Source: Carposina sasakii (lineage: Eukaryota; Arthropoda; Insecta; Lepidoptera; Carposinidae). From it: DNA of 64,000 bases. The position numbers were made by a program, and so were the translations under genes. The notes beneath the pieces are model-generated. The model ran no database searches and was not told the origin of the DNA. It worked only from the letters and a program-made list of their open reading frames with translations. This document shows, in pieces, positions 11,455 through 23,420 of this stretch. Every line of letters begins with the position of its first letter. Positions within the stretch are counted from its first letter, which is position 1. The DNA lies in the NCBI GenBank assembly GCA_014607495.2, contig CP053154.1:5952001-6016000 (forward strand), read 5' to 3'.

Positions 11455-11930
11455 CTCATTCCGTACATGTCGTGAGAGTCGACTAAGGAATTCAGGGGAT
11501 ATCTCTCAGGTGATGCAGAGGTCGGAATTAGGTAGAGTCATTTATGTACTTGCACTGATTTCATACAGCGAAAGATGTATGAAAATAAAGTGGATATGCC
11601 TCAAATTCCGGTATTAATTTTAAAGAGCAGAAATTTTATGTTAATTATCTTTGTTTTATTTGTCTATCTCTGAGGGTTTTATTATTATTTATTTGTAATA
11701 TTGTTGGCCACACGGGATTGTCCATTAGAAATCCTGGGAAGGTCCACATTAATATCAACATTTCGATGCAAGTACATAAATGACTCTACCTAATTCCGAC
11801 CTCTGATGATGAGTGACAACTTGTCACTGATTATTTAAATCTGGCTCCACTATACTATAGGTAAATGTGTAATCTCCTTATGATCCAACAGTACTACCAT
11901 TTCGGAAACACAGCCTTATGTAAGTACTTA
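11455..11930 (+). repeat. Repeat B copy (inverted orientation), split by a 290-base MITE
   Basis: The flanks GTCGTGAGAGTCGACTAAGG (11470-11489) and GACAACTTGTCACTGATTAT (11816-11835) are consecutive in other repeat B copies (for example 37585-37655 and the complement of 34700-34790). Here they are separated by a MITE. Sequence to about 11905 still resembles repeat B. Confidence 0.72.
11516..11805. mobile_element. MITE with perfect 39-bp terminal inverted repeats
   Basis: The arms at 11516-11554 and 11767-11805 are exact reverse complements over 39 bases (outer end CAGAGGTCGGAATTAGGTAG). The core is A+T-rich and noncoding. It is flanked by a TGATG direct repeat if the right boundary is placed two or three bases further out; the exact target duplication is uncertain. 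Confidence 0.88.
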
Positions 11931-11932
11931 TA

Positions 11933-12301
11933 CAGGGTGTTTTTTGGTCGTCAACTTTTCCAAAAACTACGGAATCTCCTCATCATCATGATCATTTTTC
12001 TCCATGGAAGCATACCTGGGACGTGTCTGGTTCCCAAGATATTAGGTTCCAAAGTTGAGTAAATAGACTGCGTTTTTCTGCATAAATACAATAGACGCAC
12101 GTAGCCAAAATTTTTACGAGAAATAATTTAATATTTATCTATGAAAAAAACTAGCATAAACACTGGACACTATAAATTTCGCCCGATTAAGTAATAATAT
12201 ATATTTTTTAATGATGTAATTTCCCAGCATTTTTTTGGCATAATCTTACTTTATATAGAGTACGTACCCTTCGTTAAGGGTGGTAACGAAAAAACATCCT
12301 G
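11933..12301 (+). mobile_element. TA-flanked MITE, family 1 (369 bases)
   Basis: Starts CAGGGTGTTTTTTGGTCG and ends ACGAAAAAACATCCTG, with TA on both sides (11931-11932 and 12302-12303). It is in the opposite orientation to the 6691 copy and co-linear along its whole length. Confidence 0.88.
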
Positions 12302-12514
12302 TATAAAGTATCTATGTAGGTATAAAGATGCACATTTTATTGACAGTTATGTAGTTTTATTTAATCACAAACAGAAGCATGCAACTTAAGTCCGCATAAA
12401 CTTTACCGTTCCCGTGTGAATGTCGGAAAATTTAAGACGTTTCCTAGTCATAATCTACTTTTCCACCTAATTTTATTTTAATTGGTCTAGTAACTAGTAG
12501 TTTTCAAGATTTGG

Positions 12515-12770
12515 ATCATCATCTTCCTCCCCTTATCCCATTATTTATGGATTCGGTTTCTGGTTTCTTTCGAAACTCACATTGCCAAAGTTTTGGCATT
12601 TGTTTTACGTTCGGCTGCCTGCCCGACGCCAATCCTCCTCGGGTATAACTAAGTGACAAATCTATACATGAAATAAATTCATTGGTACGGACCCGTCACT
12701 GGGATCGAACCCGCACCTTCGGACTGAAAGGCGCACGTCTTAACCACTAGGCTATCACAGCCGCGTCTAT
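12515..12770 (-). mobile_element. tRNA-derived SINE
   Basis: On the minus strand it begins with a tRNA-like head (12700-12766): box A-like TAGCCTAGTGGTTAAGACG and box B GGTTCGATCCC. A body follows, with ACCAATGAATTTATTTCATG, and it ends near a GATGATGATCC simple tail at 12515. The head is degenerate, so it is not a tRNA gene. A second, rearranged copy lies at 16846. Confidence 0.8.
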
Positions 12771-13197
12771 TCTAGGATATCTAGAGTAAATGAAACACCG
12801 ACGCATTATCGTGGGAAATCACATCACTAGCTGTGCCACTTTATAGTTCATTCAACGCGATCTTTTATAACTAATCATGTAACGTACATTAACCATTATA
12901 TTTAATTTCAATTTATTACAGACAGCGATATAGTAAATAAAGTGGTGTAATAAAAGAAAGTAACCCATAAAAGATCCTTACTAGCCTTTTTTTGCGTAAA
13001 AAGATAAATATTTTTATTAGTCTAAGCGTAGCACAAAGGCATCAAAGGAGGCCGCTTTATTACTTTCTTCCCTGTTATTTTCGCTACAATTTCTTCTAAA
13101 GCCTGCATAGTTATCGTATAATGGTGCAACAGGACAATGGCATGTAAGTGTAAACAATAGCTAAAGGTAACTGTGAATTGGTAGAATTTCTCTGAAT
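12771..13197. other. Nothing recognised
   Basis: A+T-rich sequence without supported features. Confidence 0.45.
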
Positions 13198-13246
13198 ATA
13201 AGTATATGGTCTGTAGACCTTAGAAGTCTACAGACCATATACTTAT
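13198..13246. repeat. Perfect 21-bp hairpin with 7-base loop
   Basis: Arms 13198-13218 and 13226-13246 are exact reverse complements (inner part TATGGTCTGTAGAC), with loop CTTAGAA. No terminal duplication was seen. It could be a tiny fold-back or a structured RNA. Confidence 0.9.
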
Positions 13247-15264
13247 ACCATAACTTAGCATAGGTAGAGATGGGTCGGATTAACTCGATTTAGGTAAAAA
13301 TCGTACCTGTTTCACTTAATACTAATATTTAAAAATACCTAATCCATATAACTGTTCCTAATATTTATGCAGTATGGCCGTTCCATTACTAAGCACAGCT
13401 GTCATTCAAACGCCCCCTCAATGAAATAATTCTTGAGAAAAGTATGGAAAGTATACTAGCCAGGTTTTCTAAACCACAATTTTTTAATTCAGTCAATACT
13501 AGATGTACCCATATGACACTCGGTACAAAATCTTAACTAATACTATAAGTGCGAAAGTAACTTTGTTTGTTATCTCTTCATATAGTTGGAAGTATGGAGA
13601 AGGACGTAGGCAGTCGCGGGAAACAGCATACTATAAACTTGCACCAACATTTTTTTACTACAATACTCACGAAATTCACACATTTGAAAAATTCTCACAC
13701 TGCTCATATTAACCGGATATAACCCTTGAACACAAAAAGAGCACAAATTCGCAAAGTCAGAGTTGAATTTCTGTTTAAACGTGTGTTTTCGAAAAATAAG
13801 TAACAAATAAGAAAGTGTTATTTCCTGCCGTATTGATATTACATGTTGTAGGGTGACCATAATTCACCATCTATAACCTAAACCGCCAAGTTATATTGGC
13901 GTTCGACACGCGTCGGCGACGTAGGTATTGTGTTTTGCGCCGAATTAATAAATTGAGATAATTTTCTATAAGTAGAATTTATCATCTTAGCAAACATGTA
14001 TACCTAATGTCGTTTTGTTAATCTATGTCCTTTTACACAGTTATTTTGTGTAGCATTTTTTATATGTTACGAGGTATAAATCAATATGATTAAAACCGCT
14101 CATATCTAGCCTAACTATTTAATATTCGTATCTACTTCAATCTTTAAAATTGTGTTAAGGTATCCCGAAAATACAAAATCTTGGTCACCCTACCAATAGG
14201 CTGCAATGTTTAGAAAAAAAGCCTTCCCATACTGTAACGCATCTGCCGCTATTCCCACGGCAGAAAGGATTGCTACCTGCGGCGTCCCGTGAGCAACGGA
14301 AGGTATGAAAAACATATAAATAGGTCAAATTGTTTAATTGATAGACCTACCTGTATAGAAAGTTATGTTTTTATGCAAAGCCTGCTCGTGCACCTCAAAT
14401 CTACGTGGCAGAGATTACAACAGGTTTTTTGGGATTTCTTTATTTCACTTGAGTTCACGGACTTTTAAATTTTAGGTGTCCATTCTATTCCCGGTCTTCC
14501 GTACTTAATTAAAAACAAAAACATATGGCTCTTTTCAAAGTGATGAATAAATATGTTTACATTTTCGTTTATATTATATCTGTATCTCCAATAAAAAATA
14601 ATAATTTAAATTATATTACTTACGTAATTTATGTAAATATTTTTTTATACAAAAATATCTTCGTTCAAACAAAAGACATCAACGAGCTACCAATGCGCGT
14701 TTCGCGGTACTTTTGCAACTTTTACTGGCTTTCCTTCTGTGTCGAACATAGAAAACAATTTTTATGCAACATTGACTTTTAAATATACAAGTTAATAAAA
14801 AGATATATTGTGAGCATTCAAGGCTAATAAAATCCGACCTTTTATATACTGTTTGTCGTCTTTCCATCGAGGATTCGCCCACCACCGGGATCTACACTAT
14901 AATATTCTACTGCTTTAAAACTGTAATATGTTAAAACTGCTTTGCAATACATTGGCTTTAGTTGTTAGTTTAGTAGTTAGAACTAACCATGATAGATAAA
15001 AATCAATAACCTAATCATCTATACAGCGAGCATAATCAAGAAACGTTGCGATACACGATAGGTGAGTTGGTGAAACATATGTCGATTAACAAGATATTAT
15101 TAAATTGATTGTAGTGCGCGATGTAGATTAGCAGCTATGTAGGTACTTATATACGCATGCTAGGTGCTTGGATCTGGCTTCTCATTGAACGACAATTGAA
15201 AAAAAGAAAAAATATTTTTGACTCTGTAGTCGCGCTTTATCGCTCGTGTTAACTTTTAACCATT
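13247..15264. other. A+T-rich, no supported gene
   Basis: Overlapping opposite-strand frames near 13500-13860 and 14525-14885 lack any recognisable motif. A slightly GC-richer patch lies at 14240-14310. Nothing recognised. Confidence 0.4.
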
Positions 15265-15420
15265 GTTCCTTTAGTCAGTCGGCAGAAATCCGACGTGGTC
15301 GTCTAGCCCGGCTGAGGGTAGGTACGCGGCTAATTAAGTTAAATCCATGTCGGTGAAGGCTGCGTATGTACCCGGGTACTGAGTACCGCGGAAACGTTGA
15401 TTCGTCTCGTTACTCCATGT
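15265..15420 (+). promoter_or_regulatory. Candidate promoter / noncoding first exon
   Basis: A GC-richer block starts at TTTAGTCAGTCGGCAG, which resembles an insect initiator (TCAGT). About 45 bases later comes GAGGGTAGGTACG, which fits a splice donor (G|GTAGGT). This is a weak arrangement and no downstream exon was identified. Confidence 0.18.
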
Positions 15421-16433
15421 TTTGTATCAAGGGTATTTTTCGTAATCGCTTGATACAATTAAATGAATGCGCGTGATGCGGTAGCTATTTCAAAGTACAC
15501 AGTATCTATATATATTTTTTTAATCGTCAATTTTTTTTACTATTTTGTACTTTTAGTATTCTTTGTAATTTTTATGTTAGTATCAAATTTGGTATATGAC
15601 GTCGACAGTTCACGTCGATTCGACTCGTTCCTTTTTATAATCAGAAGTAATGTTTAACGATAATTATATCATTCAAAGTAACGAATACATAATAAAACCT
15701 CTATTGTGAAATGGAAAGCTTTCTCAAACTGGGTACAGCAATCCGATAAACTTAAATCTTGGATAGAACGGTAGATAAATTAACTCTTTTATAACTAAAA
15801 AAAGGAAGCAAATTGGATTTGGTGTAATAAAATGTACGGAACTCTCATCTTACACACATATGGAGGACATCCTCGTATGTACTATTTATTTACATCTGCT
15901 TTTATAAATAGCACTTCGCGAAAGGGCATGTGGATAATGGTAATTATATTTTAACATTGGTAAGTTTAACTGTGGTAAGGCTGATCTAAATATAAACTGA
16001 GAATTTGCATAATTAATTCAAATTGTTTTTTTTTGTAAATTAAAACACAAAAAATACACAATTTGGGTTTGGAGGTGTATCTACAATAATTATAGTACTT
16101 ATCACTGGGTATCTACAGAATTGTATTATAATATTCTTTTTTTACCTATGTATAGGTAAATATCGGCCCCCGCGACTTCGTCTACATATTTGGGTCATGT
16201 TTTAGCCACATTATTATTATTAGTTAAGTAGCCGATTTTCAAGTGGTGAGATTATTATATGAGACTATCAGCACGCCTAGCATGACCTGCAAACACGATA
16301 AACCTATTTATCGACATTTAAAAATTTAAAAAAAAAAAAAACCGATAAATATAGCCGCCATGTTGAATTTTGTATAGAGACGATACGATATCGTACGATA
16401 CGTTATCCACGATGCGTGGTCATCCTAGGAGGG
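15421..16433. other. A+T-rich, with a short Helitron-end fragment
   Basis: A short piece at about 16165-16185 (CCCGCGACTTCGTCTAC) resembles the Helitron 3' hairpin region. No other supported feature. Confidence 0.4.
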
Positions 16434-16694
16434 CTGGGGGCAATACTCAAAAAGTCTCGAGTTGGAATGAAGCCGAAACGGAACCGTTGTATACGCTCAG
16501 AACAAAGCAATAATTACTTTACTGTGACGTAATTAGACACTTTTCAGCTCGAGACAAATATTTGTTTTTATTCTGTCATACTCGCGACAGATGCTTGATA
16601 AAATATACCTTATACTATCAGTACGGTAAGTATATATTGCTTCGCACCGCCGATAAAGGTTCGTTACCAAAAATTTTCTAGAATTGCCCCCCAG
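16434..16694. mobile_element. MITE with CTGGGGGCAAT ends
   Basis: Ends CTGGGGGCAATACTC and GAATTGCCCCCCAG form terminal inverted repeats around 261 bases. A second right end of the same family (TTTCGGCTCAAAAATTTTC then GAATTGCCCCCTAG) lies at 16995-17092, so a partial second copy follows. Target duplication unclear. Confidence 0.65.
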
Positions 16695-16845
16695 GGTAAT
16701 CAGGGAGATATTATAGTGCACAAGTATGTGCGCAAACACAGATGCACTCTCTATTCCGTTACTCTCATAGTCCGATGGGACGGAAAGCCGACACGACCGG
16801 AGAGAGATCAGACGCAGGACCAACGGGTTTTACGTGCTTTTTTTT

Positions 16846-16975
16846 TACAAAAATCTGTACATGAAATAAATTCATTGGTACAGGCCCGTGACTGGGATCG
16901 AACTTACGCCTCCCGCTTGGAAGGTGCACGTCTTAACCACTGGTTAAGACGTGCACGTCTTAAACCGATTTTTTT
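16846..16975 (-). mobile_element. Partial tRNA-derived SINE with a rearranged head
   Basis: It shares GAAATAAATTCATTGGTAC, the box B region (GGGATCGAAC) and the GTGCACGTCTTAACCAC head with the SINE at 12515. The head is duplicated in inverted form: 16924-16939 and 16941-16956 are perfect 16-base complements. It sits between two partial MITE copies. Confidence 0.65.
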
Positions 16976-16994
16976 TACCAGGAATATATTGTAT

Positions 16995-17092
16995 TACTTC
17001 AAGCGGTAAGTATATATTTTATCCGTTTTTATCGTTAACGGTTCGTTAGTGGTTGCGTTTCGGCTCAAAAATTTTCAAGAATTGCCCCCTAG
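16995..17092. mobile_element. Right end of a second CTGGGGGCAAT-type MITE
   Basis: It aligns to 16625-16694 through CGGTAAGTATATAT, GGTTCGTTA, AAAATTTTC and GAATTGCCCCC. The left end was not found; the SINE at 16846 may have disrupted it. Confidence 0.55.
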
Positions 17093-17652
17093 CTAGGCCG
17101 TCTGATCGAAAAATCGGCCCGATATAATCTTTGGGGGCATTTTTATGTTACAATTCCGCTGACTCTTTCCTGGTTCCTCGCTGAATATACAACTCTGTGA
17201 AGGAGCATTAAACATTTTTATTATATTTCAATTTGAAATGTTTTATATCGTACACGCCATACAAAACCAGCCGTTTCGAAGAGCTCGAGTATTACATACA
17301 CGCTACATTAAGGTTTTCAAAGGCTATGGTTATACTAATTTATGTTTCTGGTATCCAAACACACAATTACCGGCCACAAAGAGGTAACCATTACAAAAGG
17401 CTTCGCGAGTCGAATTCACTAAAGCCATTTCATTTTCCTATACAGAAAACCATATCCTTTTCAAAGAAAAATACTAACCGGGTTTGGACCGCAGCCTGCT
17501 GTATTCTATAATTTGTATAAGTAAGTTTTGTAATATTGTATGTTATATATGTATATGTTGAATTATGTGTATTAGATATGTATGTCGAATAAAGGTCAAG
17601 GTACACTGAATTTATAACTAATTCAATGCATATTTATTAATTGTATTTGATA
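17093..17652. other. Nothing recognised
   Basis: A 92-codon open frame at 17233 shows no known motif. No other feature supported. Confidence 0.4.
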
Positions 17653-17988
17653 CTAGTAACGCCCGCTACTCCGTCTGCGTGGACTACAGAAAAAACAAAA
17701 TATCGAAATTATCTGGGATAAAAATATTTTCCCGGGATAAAAAGTAAAGCCTATATGTTAAGTGGGACCTGTCACAATATATTCCTGAAAACTGCATCGA
17801 AATCGGTTCAGCCGTTTCTGAGATTAGCGTGCACAAACGCACAGACAAACAGACAAACCGACAAACAGATAAAACTTCCAAAATTCATTCTTTTGGGTAC
17901 TATTGCGTTGATAAAGGTCTCCTATAATATTCTTTCTCATATATCTTCCATGTACAGACAGCGATCCGTTACATTTTATATGTATAGA
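17653..17988 (-). mobile_element. Lep1-like non-autonomous Helitron, long form
   Basis: CTAG starts at 17653 and the complementary TC end is at 17988 (TGTATAGA|T). It is co-linear with the 403 copy, with about four CAGACAAA-type units near 17842-17875. Small open frames on both strands across it are artefacts. Confidence 0.88.
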
Positions 17989-18464
17989 TATGAATGTACA
18001 ATAGAAGGTTTTCAAACAAACCATTTATAACCTTTGGTAGAGAAAGTAAAAAAGGTATGTCTTATATTTTTTACTTGATTTCTATTATAGGACCACTTAG
18101 GTAAAATTTTGAAAATCACTAGATTTCATTGTAATTTGCAGATTGCAACTGCAGATGTCATAGCTTTGCATACGTTGCATGCATGCATTACGTATCTATT
18201 TATATCAGGCCAGTCTGTGTTGAACTTAACCCATTCTTGTTTGTGCAAATTCGTGCGTACGCGCACACCACATGACTTGCCATTATTACTAGTATTACCG
18301 ACGCAACCGCAAACAGATTGCACTGATTCGACACAATTGTCCAGTTTTTAGGGTACCGCTGGTATAAAAATACGTGGTGGTCTTTACCTATGTCTGATAC
18401 GATAGCCCTATAACCAGATAAATCTAAACATTAAACTGATTAATATTTAGATCTATCTGCACCA
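17989..18464. other. Nothing recognised
   Basis: Includes overlapping small frames at 18109-18351 without a recognisable product. Confidence 0.4.
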
Positions 18465-18754
18465 GTATGATGAATTTGGTGAGAGCAAGATGTCTCACTT
18501 TGAAACGTCAAATCCACTGAGCTAAGTAATAACTAGACAAGGCAAGTGTTTCTACTTGGTGTGTAAAAAGGGATTGTAAACCACTTCTATCAGCCCTAAT
18601 TCATTCAGTGTAGCTCGAGAACGAGTGTCTATTCTAATTCTTAAGTCTATTTTTTACAAGCAAAGTACATACACTTAGTTTATCTAGTTATTAATAGCTC
18701 TGTGAATTTGACGTTTAAAAGTGAGACATCTCGCTCCCACCAAATTCATCATAC
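18465..18754. mobile_element. Fold-back MITE, ~60-bp imperfect terminal inverted repeats
   Basis: The left end GTATGATGAATTTGGTGAG and right end CCCACCAAATTCATCATAC start arms that stay complementary for about 60 bases with a handful of mismatches, including AGATGTCTCACTTT and AAACGTCAAAT. About 290 bases, noncoding. No certain target duplication. Confidence 0.8.
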
Positions 18755-19547
18755 GGGTATTGAAATTCTAAAGAAGCTGGTATATTGTGTAAAATACAAA
18801 CGTTATTTTAGCTTTTCTACAACTTTACAAAAATACACATCATGTCCAGCTACTAATAAGCCGCGCGTAAAGTTATTACCTCGTTATAGTGGATTTTTGA
18901 CAGCAAAATATATGGAATATCTGTCAAATATAATTGTGAACAGCTTATTCCTAGTTCAAAACTTTTTATTAGTAAGGACCCATATTTCTACCCCAAACAA
19001 TGTGAACAGCACATAACCACTATTTACAGAACCCATTACCAACTCCCTAATTTGTGCTTACCCATTTGAGCACATTGCCAGATGATCTTACCACTCGCCC
19101 ACAAGGTGTCTTCTGGTCCTCTTGTACTAATGTTTAGGAAATATGCATTATTTTTCATTAAAATAGCTGACATTTTCATAGAATTTCGCAGTTGACACAT
19201 TGCGTATATTGCGATCGACACATGCTTCTCAAGGTGTGTTATAAGCGCAGACGCATGATCGATTGGCACTTTGAAATGCAATTGTAGGTAAGTAAATTAC
19301 AGATGTTAAACTATGATGAATGTTTTGTGGTGTCCATTTGAATAATAACATGTTAAGGCTAGTCTTAATTTTTTGTACTAAGTATCTAAAAATAGAATTT
19401 ATAACTATGTATAGAATTTATATTGAAAAATTAAGGTTTTTACATTTTTTTCACTGACATTCTAATAATACGAAATGGTTACCTATCGTGTTAGTTTAAA
19501 TAAATAAAAAAAAAACTAGAAATAGCCATTTAATGAATTATGTAATA
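18755..19547. other. No supported gene
   Basis: A minus-strand frame of 81 codons at 19036-19281 contains two donor-like GTAAG words but no recognisable domain. It is most likely chance. Confidence 0.35.
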
Positions 19548-19776
19548 CTAGTGGACGCCCGCGACTTCGTCCGCGTGGACTGCAGAAAAAATAAAATTTG
19601 GAAATTATTCGGGATAAAATTATTTTCCCTAGATAAAAAGTAGCCTATGTGCTAATCCAAGCTGTCAGCTAACTCCATACCAAATTTAATAAATATCGCT
19701 CCAGCCGTTTTTACGTGAAAGCTAACAAAACATCCATCCATACTTACAAACTTTCGCGTTTATAATATTAGTAGGA
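19548..19776 (-). mobile_element. Lep1 Helitron, ATCCTACTAATATTAT subtype
   Basis: On the minus strand the element begins A|TCCTACTAATATTATAAAC and ends with the GCGGACGAAGTCGCGGGC hairpin and CTAG|T. It is 229 bases and noncoding. The middle differs from the TCTATACAT subtype, but the 3' end is shared. Confidence 0.87.
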
Positions 19777-21702
19777 TTATAGTAAAGTAAGGTACCTACG
19801 TAATTAAAGATATTGAAAAATATATGAATGGTAATATGTATTTCCATAAAAAGTACAGAATTATCCTCATTCCAATAAACTTAATAAATTTTTTGAGAGA
19901 AAACCAAAGCCCATCGAGTAAAAAATTGCTATATACCTATCGTGTAATCTGTAAAAAGTGCATTTTATAACGTTACTCTACTGGTGACCCTTGGTAGTTT
20001 GAGGTATACTGTCTGCCATACAAAATAATGAACAATATAACTAACTAGATATACAAAAAATGATTAATTTGATATACGATTTGCTAAAAACTTATATTTG
20101 ATCGACGCGACGGTTTGCTATTAACTACAATGAACTCGATTTAATACCCGCTGCTAAAGCTCTTATTATATTTAGCAAAATACCCTATTAAGATACCTCC
20201 AGTTTCCATATTGTGAAAGGTGGACTTTTTCACAATTCACTTTATTATTAACTATAAATACATAGGTATAAAAAAATAAAAATTCAGCTCTTCGTGTTTC
20301 GTTTTTAAATACGCGAAAATGTAGCCATTTTGAAAACAATATAAATAGTCCATTGTTGAATAATCCTCCTCAATATAATAATAATGATTACCAGCACTCA
20401 AATACCACGAAGAACCAAACAAAATAATTCCATATCTCATTAGCCGCTTACAAACTAATCACGTACCTACTCACTTACATAAGTTGAAAGACCGATCAAC
20501 TGTTTGCCTAGCCTCAATTGGCGGACAAACATGCGGCGCGGATCATGTATTGCCAATGTTTGCCGACGTCTGCCTTTTGTGTACCCAGGCCACGGTAATT
20601 ACTCCGTTTGCTCGGTAGCTTATACAAGAGTACTATAGGAAGAACATAAATAGTATGGCTCGCATTAACGTATAAAGAATAACGGACAGAGTGTTGTGAC
20701 TACACAGAGTAAAGCATTTATAGTAAGCTCGGCAATGATATTCCATGGAGTAGGGATGCGTATTGACGCGTTATTCACACACACATACAAACCATAGTAA
20801 GCTCGGCGCCTACTGGAAAATACGCACACGTGTTCTACGCTCCGCCATTTTGGTGCTTTAATCTGTGCAGTGACAGCATTACGTCCGTTGTTTTTATACG
20901 TTCATGATGGCTCGTTGCATTTGTATACTAGATTTTGCTTGCTTTGCCCTTCAGCCATTATGTTACCGAAGTTTACTTTACATACTGCATTCATGGTAAT
21001 ATAAAGTTTGCATAAAGGTAACGTTGATGTAGAGCATAAAATGTTATGGCACACTTATACTTTATATGTACATACATTATATATGATGGTTCCTCCTTAA
21101 TTACCAACATGAATCGTCCATTTTGGATTAAAATTATTTACGTAAAATTGATACTACGATGCTTACTCTGTTATGAACTTATCAATAATTGTTTTACCTA
21201 TACAAGTATTTTATGTTTTGACCGAAATATACCGCTTATCGTTCTACTAGTGTTACTTATACTTTGGTTGATATTAAAGCTCTACTATGTTTTATGTATT
21301 GTGTATATAGCGTGGAAGTAAATGAACATACATAATGTATTTACTGGGCTGTAATGAGTAAGCTGATGTTATTTTTATGGCTCATGATTGTCTAATTAAG
21401 GAATTGGGTTGCATCTAATATGGAGTTAATCTAATAAATGTTCAATGCTTGTTTGAGTTTCGTGGCACGAGTATTTTAATTTTATTTTGTATGGTACATT
21501 TCAAAATATGGTTAGTCAAAACTATTACAAAGAAAGATTTCAGATTATTTTTATGGTAAGCTTTTATTATTATTTTTATAGTAAGTACCTAAGTATATTT
21601 TTGGGAGCTTTTTTGTAATAAAATCTTTTTGAAATATATTTTACTACAGGCTGTACCTACTCGTAAAGGTTACTTGAAAACATGTCCTGTGATTCAAAAT
21701 CT
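19777..21702. other. A+T-rich, no supported gene
   Basis: A GC-richer patch lies at 20510-20590. The word TAGTAAGCTCGGC occurs twice (near 20713 and 20797). The hydrophobic 91-codon frame at 21046 looks like an A+T artefact. Confidence 0.4.
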
Positions 21703-21921
21703 TCTATACATATAATAAAATTGTAACGGATCGATGTTTGTGAACGCTAATCTCAGAAATGGCTGAACCGATTTCGATACAGTTTTCATGAATATATTGT
21801 GACAGGTCCCACTTAACATATAAGGCTACATTTTATCCCGGGAAAATGTATTTATCCCGGATAATTTCGACTTTTTATTTTTTCTGCAGTCCACGCGGGC
21901 GGAGTCGAGGGCGTCCACTAA
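21703..21921 (+). mobile_element. Lep1-like Helitron, short form (219 bases)
   Basis: Starts TCTATACATATAATAAAATT and ends with a mutated hairpin and CTAA|T, which still fits the CTRR rule. It lacks the internal block and CAGACAAA tract of the long form. Confidence 0.85.
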
Positions 21922-22855
21922 TACTTAAATAAATTTATGGTGCAGTTACAGGAATTTATTACTAAATAAATAAAACCTAATTTAGAATCTCCTCAGTGAT
22001 GTAATAAAGGTATAATTAATTTAATTTTAAAGTGTACAGTTATATTACTTTTCTAATTCCCTTCAAAGTTATTTTACTTAGGTACCGAACTTTTTGTTGA
22101 TTTTTGCACTTGAGCAATTTCCTTCCCATTGCTAGCGCTTCTGTTTACTGACAGTGATAGAATGGACATGACTAATAAAATAAACCTGACTTAGAAGCTA
22201 CCGTTCATTAAAGTCGATATTTACGAAAGTTTGATTGCTTGTTGGGAGTGGTGGATTAACATGAGAACACTAGGTAGCTCATTATTCCATTTGAATACAC
22301 TACTTATATCTTTTTATACTTCTAGGTAATTTATGTAATAGATAGATAAATTTTAAAAAATTGTGTAGGTAAGTAGATTTGGCCATCATTTCAGAATGAG
22401 GATATAGGAAAGTTGAGGTAAAATTATAAAGGATGAGTGAGAATAGATATGACAATATTTGATGGTAAATAATCTTGAAAACATAAAATATTATCTCCAT
22501 AAGAAAGAAACAAGAATGCAAAAGATACAATTTCAAATTGATTTTTTTTATAGCAATAAATATGCGTCCATGTGGGTACATGCCTGGCTCTACATAAAAT
22601 GTCCTTCCTTAAAAGTTTCTCTATTGAATGGTATGTCCATGTTAATCTGTCATCTATTGAGTTGAACGCCCTCTCTTGTCCTCTACGGAACATCAGTCTC
22701 GGGCCTCTCACGCATTGCGGCGAATGTGGCTTACTTTACAGTATGTACCCTAACTTCTTATATAAATAGAAAAGTATGTTTCAGTCCAAACGAGGCCACA
22801 TTATGAGGAACTCATACTGCCTATTGCTATACTCTCCAATACCATCCTATGATCG
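21922..22855. other. Nothing recognised
   Basis: Overlapping small frames at 22300-22770 lie on both strands without a known motif. No repeat copy recognised. Confidence 0.4.
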
Positions 22856-22955
22856 TCCTAACTAATATTATAAATGGGACAGGTTGTGGGAATGTTTGGA
22901 TGCTTGTTATTCTTTCACGCAAAAACTACGGAATCTATCTTGATTAGCAATTATG
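22856..22955 (+). mobile_element. 5' fragment of a Lep1 Helitron
   Basis: TCCTAACTAATATTATAAAT and TTCTTTCACGCAAAAACTAC match the 5' part of the subtype at 19548. The GC-rich 3' hairpin is not present downstream. Confidence 0.6.
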
Positions 22956-23013
22956 TATTTTTCTTTAAATATATCTTTCGATGAAATATAACGATAAATA
23001 TGTAAGTATAATA

Positions 23014-23418
23014 CAGGGTGTGGGTGACAGCCAGGCAAATACGGAAATCCTGAACAAGTACCATTGTGTTGAGTTATACGAGAGTGTTATTTTATTAGGT
23101 ACTCGCAGGAAATATATTTTTGATTTGATAATTATCAATAATCTTTGCTCTCCGCGCCAATTGTATAGGGCGATCCTGTGACTAATTAAATGGGCTTACT
23201 GGTTATTGTGTGCCACATTGCTGTTTTTTAGATCATTGGTGATTCTGAAATTTTATTTCTAAGTCATTATCTAAGGCCCAATTAAACGGAGTAAAAAATT
23301 TTGTCCCTGAAAATATGAAGAAAATGTCGGAAAAATTTGGAATTTTCATGCGAAAAATTTTCAGATCATGGTGTGAAGTTATAGTGTCAATATTTGCCTG
23401 GCTGTCACAAACACCCTG
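23014..23418 (+). mobile_element. TA-flanked MITE, family 2 (405 bases)
   Basis: Ends CAGGGTGTGGGTGACAGCC and GGCTGTCACAAACACCCTG, with TA on both sides. A second copy, inverted, lies at 59536-59913 inside a Helitron. The 66- and 111-codon frames overlapping it are not genes. Confidence 0.85.
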
Positions 23419-23420
23419 TA

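Noticed and set aside
21046..21321. Hydrophobic 91-codon frame resembling a membrane protein
   Set aside because: A+T-rich sequence encodes Leu/Ile/Tyr by default; no start context, homologue or neighbour supports it.
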